64,000 nt of DNA from Streptomyces sp. AJS327 (lineage in GTDB: Bacteria; Actinomycetota; Actinomycetes; Streptomycetales; Streptomycetaceae), in NCBI RefSeq assembly GCF_013450295.1, contig NZ_SKBR01000002.1, forward strand, positions 310,001 through 374,000. Reading direction: 5' to 3'. The notes below the pieces were generated by a model. That model was not told where the DNA came from. It made no database searches and was given only the letters and a program-made list of their open reading frames with translations. Shown in pieces: positions 8,436 to 16,865 of this stretch; position 1 is the stretch's first letter; every line of letters starts with the position of its first letter. A program made the position numbers and the translations under genes.

Positions 8436-9379
8436 GAGTCCTGCTTCTCGGAGCGAGCGGATACCTCGGCCGGTACGTCGCCGACCGGCTGCTCGCGGAT
8501 CCCGCCGTCCAGTTGACCGCCCTCGGCCGGGGTGACGAGGCGGACGTCCGCTTCGACCTGTCCCACGGCAGCCCGGGGGCGCTGACCCGATTCCTGGACG
8601 CGGTGCACCCCGGCGTCGTCGTCAACTGCGCCGGGGCGACCCGGGGTGGGGCGCGCGACCTCATCCGCCACAACACCGTGTCGGCGGCGACCGTCTGCGA
8701 GTCGCTGCGCCGCAGCGCCTGCGGGGCCCGGCTGGTGCACGTGGGCTGCGCCTCGGAGTACGGCCCGGCGCCCGCGGGTTCCTCCACCGGGGAGGACGCG
8801 GTGCCGCGCCCCGGTGGGCCGTACGGGGTGAGCAAGCTCGCCGCGACCGAACTCGTCGTGGAGTCGGGGCTGGACGCGGTGGTGCTGCGGGTCTTCTCAC
8901 CCGTGGGCCCCGGCACCCCGGCGGGCTCGCCCCTCGGCCGTCTCGCGGAGCTGATGCGCCGGGCGATGCAGCAGGGCGACGGCGAACTGCGGCTCGCCGG
9001 GCTCGGGGTGCAGCGCGATCTGGTGGACGTGCGGGACATCGCGCGGGCCGTGCACGCGGCCTCGCTGTCGGCCGCGCAGGGCGTGGTCAACATCGGCACC
9101 GGCCGCGCGGTGCGGCTCCGGGACGCGGCGGGGGTGCTGGCCCGCGCCGCCGGGTACACCGGTTCGGTGGTCGGGGTGCCCGCCGGGCACGGTACGGCGA
9201 CCGACGGGCACCCGCCCCCGGCCACCGCCGGGCACCCGGCCCAGCCGTACGCGGACGGCTGCGGCAGCTGGCAGCAGGCGGACGTGCGCACGGCCCGCGA
9301 CCGGCTGGGCTGGCGTCCGCGGATCGGGCTGGAGGAGTCGCTCGCGGACATCTGGATGGAGGCAGCCTGCCGGATCTGA
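8432..9379 (+). CDS. NAD(P)-dependent epimerase/dehydratase family protein
   Basis: A 315-residue extended short-chain dehydrogenase. It starts with the nucleotide-binding GASGYLG at residue 7, has NCAGATRGG after the fourth strand, and the catalytic YGVSK (YxxxK) after a conserved CASEYG segment. It ends in the QADVRTARDRLGW stretch typical of sugar-nucleotide epimerases. It probably acts on a nucleotide sugar or a similar diol; the substrate is not predictable. The start is the ATG overlapping the leader peptide stop; longer open-frame starts encode unconserved sequence. Confidence 0.85.
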   Translation: MRVLLLGASGYLGRYVADRLLADPAVQLTALGRGDEADVRFDLSHGSPGALTRFLDAVHPGVVVNCAGATRGGARDLIRHNTVSAATVCESLRRSACGARLVHVGCASEYGPAPAGSSTGEDAVPRPGGPYGVSKLAATELVVESGLDAVVLRVFSPVGPGTPAGSPLGRLAELMRRAMQQGDGELRLAGLGVQRDLVDVRDIARAVHAASLSAAQGVVNIGTGRAVRLRDAAGVLARAAGYTGSVVGVPAGHGTATDGHPPPATAGHPAQPYADGCGSWQQADVRTARDRLGWRPRIGLEESLADIWMEAACRI

Positions 9380-9898
9380 CGGCCGGGTCGGCGGTCGGCG
9401 GTGGGACGCGGCGTGCGCCCCGCGACGGCGGCGGGGTCCCGGCCCCGGGATCCCTGTCCGTCGGGGACCGGCCGGGTGGCGGTGCCGCCGGGGAAGGCGC
9501 CCGGGGCGGGTGTGAGGAAGTCCACGCCGGGCCCCCGCCGAGTCCGGTTCGTGGCCGCCGGTGGAGGGCGTCCCGGCCGGTCGCCCGGCGACGGGAGCGG
9601 GCGGGACGCCGTTCCGGGGCGCCCGTTGGCCCCGTCCCGGGCGGGGGCCGGGTGATCGTGGGCCCCACGGGGCGGCGGAGGCCTGGGATCGCGGGGCTGT
9701 GGAGTCGTGGTCCGGTGGGCCCGGACGGTGGGCGGAACGGTGTCGGGTCTCGGGCCTCGCCCGGGTACTGGGACGACGCTGTCTCGCGTATCGAAACCGG
9801 CGTCTCGGAATGAGACCGGGCATGACAGTGTTACGAGTGGACCGGCCCCGCCTCGGCGGGGGCGTCTCCCCTCCGTCCCACCGACCATCGGAGTCTCC
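9380..9898. other. Intergenic region upstream of moeZ, no gene seen
   Basis: About 520 bases. The frames present are Gly/Arg-rich and unconserved. The last 100 bases before moeZ are less GC-rich (around CATGACAGTGTTACGAGTGG at 9821-9840) and probably contain the moeZ promoter. Confidence 0.45.
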
Positions 9899-11077
9899 GT
9901 GTCACTGCCACCCCTGGTCGAGCCAGCTGACGAGCTCACCGTCGACGAGGTCCGCAGGTACTCGCGCCACCTGATCATCCCGGACGTCGGGATGGACGGG
10001 CAGAAACGACTCAAGAACGCGAAGGTGCTGTGTGTGGGCGCGGGCGGGCTCGGCTCACCCGCCCTGATGTACATGGCGGCGGCCGGTGTCGGGACCCTGG
10101 GCATCGTGGAGTTCGACGAGGTCGACGAGTCGAACCTCCAGCGGCAGATCATCCACTCGCAGGCGGACATCGGCCGCCCCAAGGGGGAGTCGGCCCGGGA
10201 CACGGTGCTGGGCATCAACCCGCACACCACGGTCGTCCTGCACGAGGAGCGGCTGGACTCCTCGAACGTCATGGAGATGTTCGCGCAGTACGACCTGATC
10301 GTGGACGGCACGGACAACTTCGCCACCCGCTACCTGGTCAACGACGCCTGCGTGCTGCTGGGCAAGCCGTACGTCTGGGGCTCCATCTACCGCTTCGACG
10401 GTCAGGCGTCCGTCTTCTGGAGCGCGCACGGCCCCTGCTACCGCTGCCTCTACCCGGAGCCCCCGCCGCCCGGCATGGTGCCGAGCTGCGCGGAGGGCGG
10501 GGTGCTCGGCGTGCTGTGCTCCTCGGTCGGGTCGATCCAGGTGACGGAGGCCATCAAGCTGCTGGCCGGGATCGGTGATCCGCTGGTCGGCCGCCTGATG
10601 ATCTACGACGCCCTGGAGATGACGTACCGGCAGGTCAAGGTCCGCAAGGACCCCAACTGCGCGGTCTGCGGCGAGAGCCCGACGGTCACCGAGCTGATCG
10701 ACTACGAGGCGTTCTGCGGTGTGGTCTCGGAGGAGGCCCAGGAGGCCGCGGCCGGCTCGACCATCACCCCGAAGCAGCTCAAGCAGTGGATGGACGAGGG
10801 CGAGAACCTTGAGGTGATCGACGTCCGGGAGCCCAACGAGTACGAGATCGTCTCCATCCCGGGCGCCCGGCTGGTACCGAAGAACGAGTTCCTGATGGGT
10901 GAGGCGCTGGGCGACCTGCCGCAGGACAGGAAGATCGTCTTGCATTGCAAGACGGGTGTCCGCTCCGCGGAAGTGCTGGCGGTGCTGAAGGACGCCGGGT
11001 TCGCCGACGCGGTCCACGTCGGCGGCGGAGTCATCGGCTGGGTGAACCAGATCGAGCCGGACAAGCCCGTCTACTGA
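9899..11077 (+). CDS. moeZ: Adenylyltransferase/sulfurtransferase MoeZ
   Basis: A 392-residue fusion of a ThiF/MoeB E1-like adenylating domain and a rhodanese domain. It activates the C-terminus of ubiquitin-like sulfur carriers (MoaD, ThiS, CysO-like) and hands them sulfur. Visible features are the nucleotide loop GAGGLGSP (47-54), the ESNLQRQ motif (78-84), zinc Cys pairs CYRC (180-183) and CAVC (254-257), Cys197 in SCAEGG, and the rhodanese active-site Cys350 in HCKTGVRS. The GTG start follows GGAG. The orthologue sits in the same block in mycobacteria and streptomycetes, and in streptomycetes MoeZ is known to support several sulfur-containing metabolites. Confidence 0.95.
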   Translation: MSLPPLVEPADELTVDEVRRYSRHLIIPDVGMDGQKRLKNAKVLCVGAGGLGSPALMYMAAAGVGTLGIVEFDEVDESNLQRQIIHSQADIGRPKGESARDTVLGINPHTTVVLHEERLDSSNVMEMFAQYDLIVDGTDNFATRYLVNDACVLLGKPYVWGSIYRFDGQASVFWSAHGPCYRCLYPEPPPPGMVPSCAEGGVLGVLCSSVGSIQVTEAIKLLAGIGDPLVGRLMIYDALEMTYRQVKVRKDPNCAVCGESPTVTELIDYEAFCGVVSEEAQEAAAGSTITPKQLKQWMDEGENLEVIDVREPNEYEIVSIPGARLVPKNEFLMGEALGDLPQDRKIVLHCKTGVRSAEVLAVLKDAGFADAVHVGGGVIGWVNQIEPDKPVY

Positions 11078-11217
11078 TCCCACGGCCCGGTCCGCCGAGC
11101 CCACGCCCCCCGGGGGCCGCGACGCGGCAGCGCCGCGGCCCCCGGGCGTCGTTCCGGCCTCGTTCACGAGCGCTGTCCGCGCCGCCGCGCCGTCACGGGA
11201 CGCTCTCCCGCGCGCGG

Positions 11218-12858
11218 TCAGCCGCAGCGCTCGCCGTCCTCCGGGGCCCGGCCCCGGAGCAGGTACCGGTCGACGGCGGAGCGCACACAGCGGTCACCGC
11301 CCTCGTAGGCGCCGTGTCCCTCGCCCTCGTAGGTGAGGAGACGCCCGTCGCCCAGCCGCTTCGTGAGGCCGCGTGCCCCCTCGTACGGGGTGGCCGGATC
11401 GCCGCGGGTCGCCAGCACGACGATCGGGGCTCCGGGCTTCGCCGCCAGCTCGGTGGTGTCCCGCTCGCCGCGCGCCGGCCAGCCCTCGCAGCCGGTCAGC
11501 CCCCAGACGAGCTGCGGTCCGAACACCCGCGACGCCTTCCGGAACTCCGGCTCCCAGGCACGTACCTCCCGTACCGAGGCGCGAGACGCGCTGTCCGCGC
11601 AGGAGATCGCGAGGTTCGCGTCGCGCTGCGAGGTGTAGCGGCCCTTCTGGTCCCGTCCCGTGTAGCTGTCGGCCAGCGCCAGCAGCAGGTCACCGCGCCC
11701 GTCCCCGGCCTGCCGCAGCGCCGTCCGCAGCAGCGACCAGGTCTTCTGCGAGTAGAGGGCGGCGGCGACGCCGGTGAGCAGGTGCTCCTCGGTGAGCTTC
11801 CGCCCGCTCGCGGTCGGCAGCGGCTTCGTGTCCGCCTCCCGCAGCAGCGTGGCGAGCCGCGCGGAGCCCGGGCCGGGTTCGGCGGGGACGGGGCAGGAGT
11901 CCCGTCCGCCGCAGTCGCGCAGGAAGTTCTCCCAGGCCAGCTGGAAGCCCTTGGCCTGGCCGAGCGCCGACGCCCGCACCGAGTTGCCCGGATCGACGGG
12001 CGCGTCCAGCACCACGCGGCCCACCCGCTTCGGGAACAGCCCGGCGTAGACCGCGCCCAGCTTGGTGCCGTAGGACATGCCGAAGTAGTGCAGCCTCTCC
12101 TCGCCGAGCGCGCCGCGCAGCGCGTCCATGTCGCGCGCGGTGTTCTCGGTGGTGAGGTGCGGCAGCCGGGCGCCCGCCCGCTTCTCACAGGCCGCGGCGC
12201 GGCGCTGGGCGGAACGCAGCAGCGCGCGCTCCTCCGCCGCGCTGTCCGGGCTGGCGTCCACGGTGGCCTGGCGGTCCATGGCCCGGTCGTCCAGACAGCG
12301 CAGGCCGGAACTCTCGCCGACGCCCCGCGGGTCGAAACTGACGAGGTCGTAACCGGCGCGCAGCGCCTCGAAGGAGTCGGCGGCCAGCGGCAGCGTGGCG
12401 GCGCCGGAGCCGCCCGGGCCACCGAAGTTGAAGACCAGGGAGCCCTGGTGCGCGTCGGTGCCCCGCACCTTCGCGGGCGCCTGGGCGCGGATGACGGCCA
12501 GCCCGATCGTCGCGCCCTTCGGCTGGGAGTGGTCCAGCGGGACGCGTAGGGTGCCGCACTGCCAGGAGGTGCCGTCCGCCAGCTTCGCCGGCCGCCGTCC
12601 CCCCGCGAACTGCTTGCTGCTCGGCGCCGGGCAGGACCGCCAGGCGATCCGCCGGTCGCCGTCGGCGCCCGGACCCGGCCAGTGGCCGCCCGGCCCCGAG
12701 GCGTTCCCGCCGTTCCCGCTGTCGCCGCCCTTCTCGTCCTTCCGGGCCGCCCCGCCGCCCTCGCCGGAGTCCCCGGAGCAGCCGGTGGCGAGCAGCGCGA
12801 CGGCGGTCAGCAGCACGGCGAACCGGGTGGCGGTGTGGCGTCCCCCGCGGATCGGCAT
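11218..12858 (-). CDS. Secreted lipoprotein alpha/beta hydrolase (tripeptidyl aminopeptidase-like)
   Basis: A 546-residue exported serine peptidase of the S33/TAP type. The N-terminus is a lipoprotein signal peptide with lipobox LLATGC, followed by a Gly/Asp/Ser linker. The hydrolase core has FNFGGPGGSG (oxyanion hole), DLVSFDPRGVGES, the nucleophile GMSYGTKLG, the acid in TRGDPATPYEGA and the His in GEGHGAYE. A TAP-like C-terminal domain with CVRSAVDRYL and a final Cys closes the chain. These proteins trim N-terminal tripeptides outside the cell. The ATG at 12858 follows GAGGAG; an upstream in-frame ATG at 12918 lacks support. It lies directly downstream of the flippase gene. Confidence 0.92.
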   Translation of the reverse strand: MPIRGGRHTATRFAVLLTAVALLATGCSGDSGEGGGAARKDEKGGDSGNGGNASGPGGHWPGPGADGDRRIAWRSCPAPSSKQFAGGRRPAKLADGTSWQCGTLRVPLDHSQPKGATIGLAVIRAQAPAKVRGTDAHQGSLVFNFGGPGGSGAATLPLAADSFEALRAGYDLVSFDPRGVGESSGLRCLDDRAMDRQATVDASPDSAAEERALLRSAQRRAAACEKRAGARLPHLTTENTARDMDALRGALGEERLHYFGMSYGTKLGAVYAGLFPKRVGRVVLDAPVDPGNSVRASALGQAKGFQLAWENFLRDCGGRDSCPVPAEPGPGSARLATLLREADTKPLPTASGRKLTEEHLLTGVAAALYSQKTWSLLRTALRQAGDGRGDLLLALADSYTGRDQKGRYTSQRDANLAISCADSASRASVREVRAWEPEFRKASRVFGPQLVWGLTGCEGWPARGERDTTELAAKPGAPIVVLATRGDPATPYEGARGLTKRLGDGRLLTYEGEGHGAYEGGDRCVRSAVDRYLLRGRAPEDGERCG

Positions 12859-12933
12859 CTGTGGCTCCTCGTGTCTCGTGTCCGTCCGGTGGCGTCCGGT
12901 CCCGCACGGCGGGTGCACCGGCGGCCGGTCCGG

Positions 12934-15867
12934 CTACAGGGCGCCCTTGCGGGTGAGGTGGGTGAAGGTCAGCCAGCCCGGCAGCACCGGCAGCCACAGC
13001 GTCAGCAGCCGGAACAGCAGCACGGCCGGGGTCGCGACCTCCTTCGGCACCCCGAAGGCGATCAGCGCGGCGATCAGCGCCGCCTCCACCGCGCCCAGCC
13101 CGCCCGGCGTCGGCGCCGCCGACCCCAGCGCGTTCGCGGTGAGGAACACGACCGCGAGGTTGGCGTAGCTCGTCTCGTGACCGAAGGCCCGCACACAGGC
13201 GTCCAGGCACATCACGAACGCCAGCGTGAGCATCAGCATGCCGAGCACGCCCGCCAGCAGCTTCTGCGGCCGCTGCACCACGTCGAGCATCCGGGGGACC
13301 ACCCCCGCGAAGAGCGACCGCACCCGGTCGGAGACGAACCGCCGCAGCGCGGGCACCGCCGTGACGATCAGCACCAGTACGGCCGCCGTCAGCAGCCCGG
13401 CGATGACCGTGCGGGACGGCGAGAGGGTGGGGCCCTGCTCGGTGCCCGTGATGTACCCGAAGAGGAGCAGCAGCAGGACGTGACTGCCCAGCCCGAACAG
13501 CTGGGAGGCGCCCACACTCGCCACCGCGTGCCCCGGCCGCACCCCCGAGCGCTGGAGATAGCGCGCGTTCAGCGCCACACCGCCGATCGCGGCGGGCGCC
13601 ACGAGCTTCACGAACGAGGCCGCCACCTGCGCCGCGACGGTACGGGGGAAGGGCACCTTCTCCGGGACGAAACCGAGCAGCGAGACCGCGGCGAACACGT
13701 ACGTCATGCAGGAGAACGCCAGCGCCCCGCCGACCCACGCCCAGTTCGCCTTCCCGATCACCTGGTCGAACTGGACCTGGCTCAGCTGGGTCAGCAGGAA
13801 GTACGCCGCCAGCGTGCCCGCGATAAAACTGACCAGCGTCCGCGGGCGGATGCGCTCCAGCCGGGCGGGCTCTATCGGCGCCTGCGGCCGGATCAGCAGC
13901 ACCTGCCCGCGGATCTGCGCCAGCAGATCCTCCTCCCGCGCGTCCTCCAGCGCCTCGTCGATCGCCTTCTTCTCGGCGTGCTTCGTCCGCAGCGAACGGC
14001 GCACACCTTGGACCGCGTGCCCCTCCGCGTCCACGGAGCGCTCCGCGTACACCGGCTCGGTACCCGCCGGGTCACCGTCGTGCCGGGCCGCCGCCTCCTT
14101 CGCCTCCTTGTTCGCCCGCGACGCCTCCAGCACCGCCTCGCGCTCCCGCTGGGCCCGCTCCTTGGACAGCCGCCGCAGGGTGTGCCGGGTGCTGCGGCTC
14201 AGCGCGATCGGCTGGAGCAGCGGCAGGCTGTCCGCGACCGCGTCCGGCCCCAGCACGTCCACCGCCGCCGAGACCGCGCGCTCCGCGCCCACCCGCAGGC
14301 CGAACGTGGTGAGCAGCTGCGCGATGTCCATCCGCAGCACCACGTCGCCCGCGGCGATCTCCCCGCCGCGCAGGTCGGTCAGCAGCACCGCTCCGGTGTG
14401 GTCCACCAGCAGCGCGTCCCCGACCAGCCGCCGGTGCGCGATCCGCCGCGACTGGAGCGCCCTGACCTGGTGCCAGGAGGTGCGCATCAGCTCGTCGGTG
14501 ATCTCGTCGTCCGGGAGCGCGTCCAGGCTGCGGCCACCCCGGTACTCGTAGACCAGCATCACCGCGTCCGGGCCCAGCTCCGAGGTGGCGATCAGCCGGG
14601 GCGCGTTAGCGCCCGCCGCGATCGCCGCGTACGCCAGCAGCGCCTCCTGCTCCAGCGCCTGCCGCAGCGACTGGAGACTCCGCCGCTGGGTGATCCCGCG
14701 CAGCGCCAGCTGGCGCCAGACCCGGTAGAAGAAGCCGTGCGCCTGCTGCTCCCGGTCGACGACGGTGACCTCCAGCGGGGGCCCGTCCTCCAGCGTCACC
14801 CGGTAGCGGCGGCCCCGGTCGTTGTGGTCCCGCGCCTCCTGCTCGGGCGGGTCCTCCACGCGCAGCGCGCTGACCGGCCGGAAGCCGACCCGCCGCAGCC
14901 CGGCCAGGAGCGTCTGCCCGGTGGGCCGGACGTTCGGGGTGCCCACCGCGTACAGCGTCCCGTAGGCCACGGTCCAGCCGATCAGCATCGTGACGATGAT
15001 CGAGAAGGCGGTGGTGTAGTCCGAGATCAGCACCGCGAAGGCGTTGAGCAGCAGCACCGCCCACAGCAGCACCCGCCAGTGCGGGCGGCGGGCCATGCCC
15101 ACCGCCGTCATGTAGGCGATGACCGGCGCGAGATAGCTGTGCACCGGGGTGGTCGCGCCCGAGTCGCTCGCGGTGACCAGGGCCTCCCGCACCGAGTCCG
15201 GGGCCGCCCGCGCCACCCACAGGTCGGTGGCGAGTGCCGCGCCGTGCGCCAGCACCGCCGCCAGAACGCCGTCCGCGATGCGCAGCCCGTCCCGTTTGAT
15301 CAGCCGCTCGATGGCGAACGCCACCGGTACCAGCAGTACCGCGATCGAGGAGCCGAGCCCGGCCAGCTTGACGAGGAGGGTGGGCGCCTGGCGGGCGCCC
15401 TTGTCGATGTCCTCCTCCAGCCCGGCCGTCGTCCCGTGCGCGTAGTTCGCGATGATCAGCACCGCGGCGATGGCCAGCAGGCCCAGACCCATGCGCAGCA
15501 GGTCCGACGGGCGGTGCACCCGCGCGGAGAGCAGCGGCTCGTCGCTCTCCACCCGTTCGACGGGGGAGTCGCCGTCGAGCGCCACCTCCCGCTCGGGCCC
15601 CGCCGCGCCCCCGGAGCCCTCAGCGCGGACGTCCCCGGGGCCCTCAGCGGCCACCGGGCCCCCGGAACGCGCCGCGCCTCCGGAACCGGCGGGGGCGGCC
15701 TCCCCGGAGGGCTGTCCGGCGGTGTCCGGCGCGCCGCCGTTCCCGGACGCGGGACCGGCGGGGGCCGCGGACGTGTCGGCAGCGCCGGGAGCGGCCGGGC
15801 GCGCCCCGTCGGGAGCCCGCGTACCCTGCCGCTGCTCGGATTCCTGCTCGTCCTGGTCTCGTATCAC
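12934..15867 (-). CDS. Large LPG-synthase-type flippase membrane protein with a kinase-like domain
   Basis: A 977-residue membrane protein. Residues 1-120 are disordered and Ala/Gly/Pro-rich. Five or six membrane helices follow (about 125-300). A cytosolic region (about 310-560) resembles a degenerate kinase fold, with VYEYRGGRSLD and an HRRLVGDALLVD...LTDLRGGE catalytic-loop-like stretch. A basic coiled segment precedes eight more helices (about 660-970) of the lysylphosphatidylglycerol synthase/UPF0104 family, with PTPGGLGAVEAAL, the family signature. It probably moves a lipid or polyprenyl-linked precursor. The GTG start has only a weak ribosome site, so the N-terminus is less certain. Confidence 0.85.
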   Translation of the reverse strand: MIRDQDEQESEQRQGTRAPDGARPAAPGAADTSAAPAGPASGNGGAPDTAGQPSGEAAPAGSGGAARSGGPVAAEGPGDVRAEGSGGAAGPEREVALDGDSPVERVESDEPLLSARVHRPSDLLRMGLGLLAIAAVLIIANYAHGTTAGLEEDIDKGARQAPTLLVKLAGLGSSIAVLLVPVAFAIERLIKRDGLRIADGVLAAVLAHGAALATDLWVARAAPDSVREALVTASDSGATTPVHSYLAPVIAYMTAVGMARRPHWRVLLWAVLLLNAFAVLISDYTTAFSIIVTMLIGWTVAYGTLYAVGTPNVRPTGQTLLAGLRRVGFRPVSALRVEDPPEQEARDHNDRGRRYRVTLEDGPPLEVTVVDREQQAHGFFYRVWRQLALRGITQRRSLQSLRQALEQEALLAYAAIAAGANAPRLIATSELGPDAVMLVYEYRGGRSLDALPDDEITDELMRTSWHQVRALQSRRIAHRRLVGDALLVDHTGAVLLTDLRGGEIAAGDVVLRMDIAQLLTTFGLRVGAERAVSAAVDVLGPDAVADSLPLLQPIALSRSTRHTLRRLSKERAQREREAVLEASRANKEAKEAAARHDGDPAGTEPVYAERSVDAEGHAVQGVRRSLRTKHAEKKAIDEALEDAREEDLLAQIRGQVLLIRPQAPIEPARLERIRPRTLVSFIAGTLAAYFLLTQLSQVQFDQVIGKANWAWVGGALAFSCMTYVFAAVSLLGFVPEKVPFPRTVAAQVAASFVKLVAPAAIGGVALNARYLQRSGVRPGHAVASVGASQLFGLGSHVLLLLLFGYITGTEQGPTLSPSRTVIAGLLTAAVLVLIVTAVPALRRFVSDRVRSLFAGVVPRMLDVVQRPQKLLAGVLGMLMLTLAFVMCLDACVRAFGHETSYANLAVVFLTANALGSAAPTPGGLGAVEAALIAALIAFGVPKEVATPAVLLFRLLTLWLPVLPGWLTFTHLTRKGAL

Positions 15868-16247
15868 TCGTCACCGCCGGGAAGATGGTGGCACGAGGGG
15901 TCCACGTACGGGGACATGAGGGGGCGGAACGCCCGGGTGCCCCCGGCCGCGGTACGCGCACCGGATGCGGCAGCATGGCGGCGCGCGGTGCACCACGGAC
16001 CGCCCAGGGCGGCCGGAACCCGGCCCGGGGACGGCACCGGGATCCGGCGGAGGCGTCCGGAGCGTCGTGCCCGGGGGGAGCGGAGCGGCCGACCGGCGGA
16101 GCGGCCGGAGCCCCCCGGCGACCTCCGGGACCGCCGAGCCCGGCGGAACCAGCACGAACCGCGGGGCCGACAAGCCCAGCGGGATCCACGAGCCCCGCCG
16201 GGCCGACGAGACCCACAGGACCCACAGGACCCACAGGAGCAGCGAAG
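15868..16247. promoter_or_regulatory. Divergent region between flippase and alkyltransferase-like gene
   Basis: About 380 bases holding the promoters for both flanking genes. A 9-bp direct repeat (ACCCACAGG) occurs three times in tandem near 16210-16237, immediately before the ribosome site of the downstream gene. An open frame runs through on the plus strand but is low-complexity (Pro/Thr/Gly/Ala) and was not included in the gene. Confidence 0.45.
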
Positions 16248-16664
16248 GTGACAGAACCCACCGGTGACCCCCGGCAGTCCCCGGAACCAGCCGTTCCGCC
16301 CGAACTCCCGGAGTACGCCGAACGCGTGCTGGACCTCGCCGAGCGCATCCCGCCCGGCCGGGTCCTCACCTACGGGGACGTCGCCGCCTGGCTCCGCGAG
16401 GAGGACCACGACCACGGCACCACCCCCCGCGGCGGCCCCCGCCAGGTGGGACGCGTCATGGCGCTCTACGGCGGCGCGGCACCCTGGTGGCGGGTGATCC
16501 GCGCGAACGGGACGCTGCTGCCCGGCCTGGAACTGCGGGCCCTGGACCACTACCGGGAGGAGGGCACCCCGCTGCGCGCCACCGGCCCGGCCACCCAGGG
16601 ACACCTCCCCCGCGTCGACCTGCGCGGGGCCCGCTGGGACCCGTCCGGCGACGCACCGCAATGA
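16248..16664 (+). CDS. MGMT-family alkyltransferase-like (ATL) protein
   Basis: A 138-residue protein of the O6-alkylguanine DNA alkyltransferase fold. It has the conserved IPPGRVLTYGDVAAW segment and the helix PRQVGRVMALYGG, but the reactive PCHR is replaced by PWWR, so there is no alkyl-acceptor Cys. Proteins of this kind are called ATL proteins: they bind O6-alkylguanine, bend the DNA and hand the lesion to nucleotide excision repair. Presence near adnAB and uvrD2 fits a DNA-repair role. The GTG at 16248 is preceded by AGGAG at 8 nt; the longer frame upstream is low-complexity. Confidence 0.85.
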   Translation: MTEPTGDPRQSPEPAVPPELPEYAERVLDLAERIPPGRVLTYGDVAAWLREEDHDHGTTPRGGPRQVGRVMALYGGAAPWWRVIRANGTLLPGLELRALDHYREEGTPLRATGPATQGHLPRVDLRGARWDPSGDAPQ

Positions 16665-16865
16665 CCGACGGCCGCTCACAGCATCCACCTTCCGCCACGG
16701 CCCGGGCCGGGATGAACCGGACCGGGCGTTGGGAGTAACCGGAGTGACCCGACCCTCCCACCCCGCTCCCCGACGCCCTCCCACCGGACCCCAGCGGGGG
16801 CCCTGTGCCCCGTGCGCCGGCTGGCGTAGCGTCTGTACCTCCCGGCACAGACCTTCCTGTAGGCG

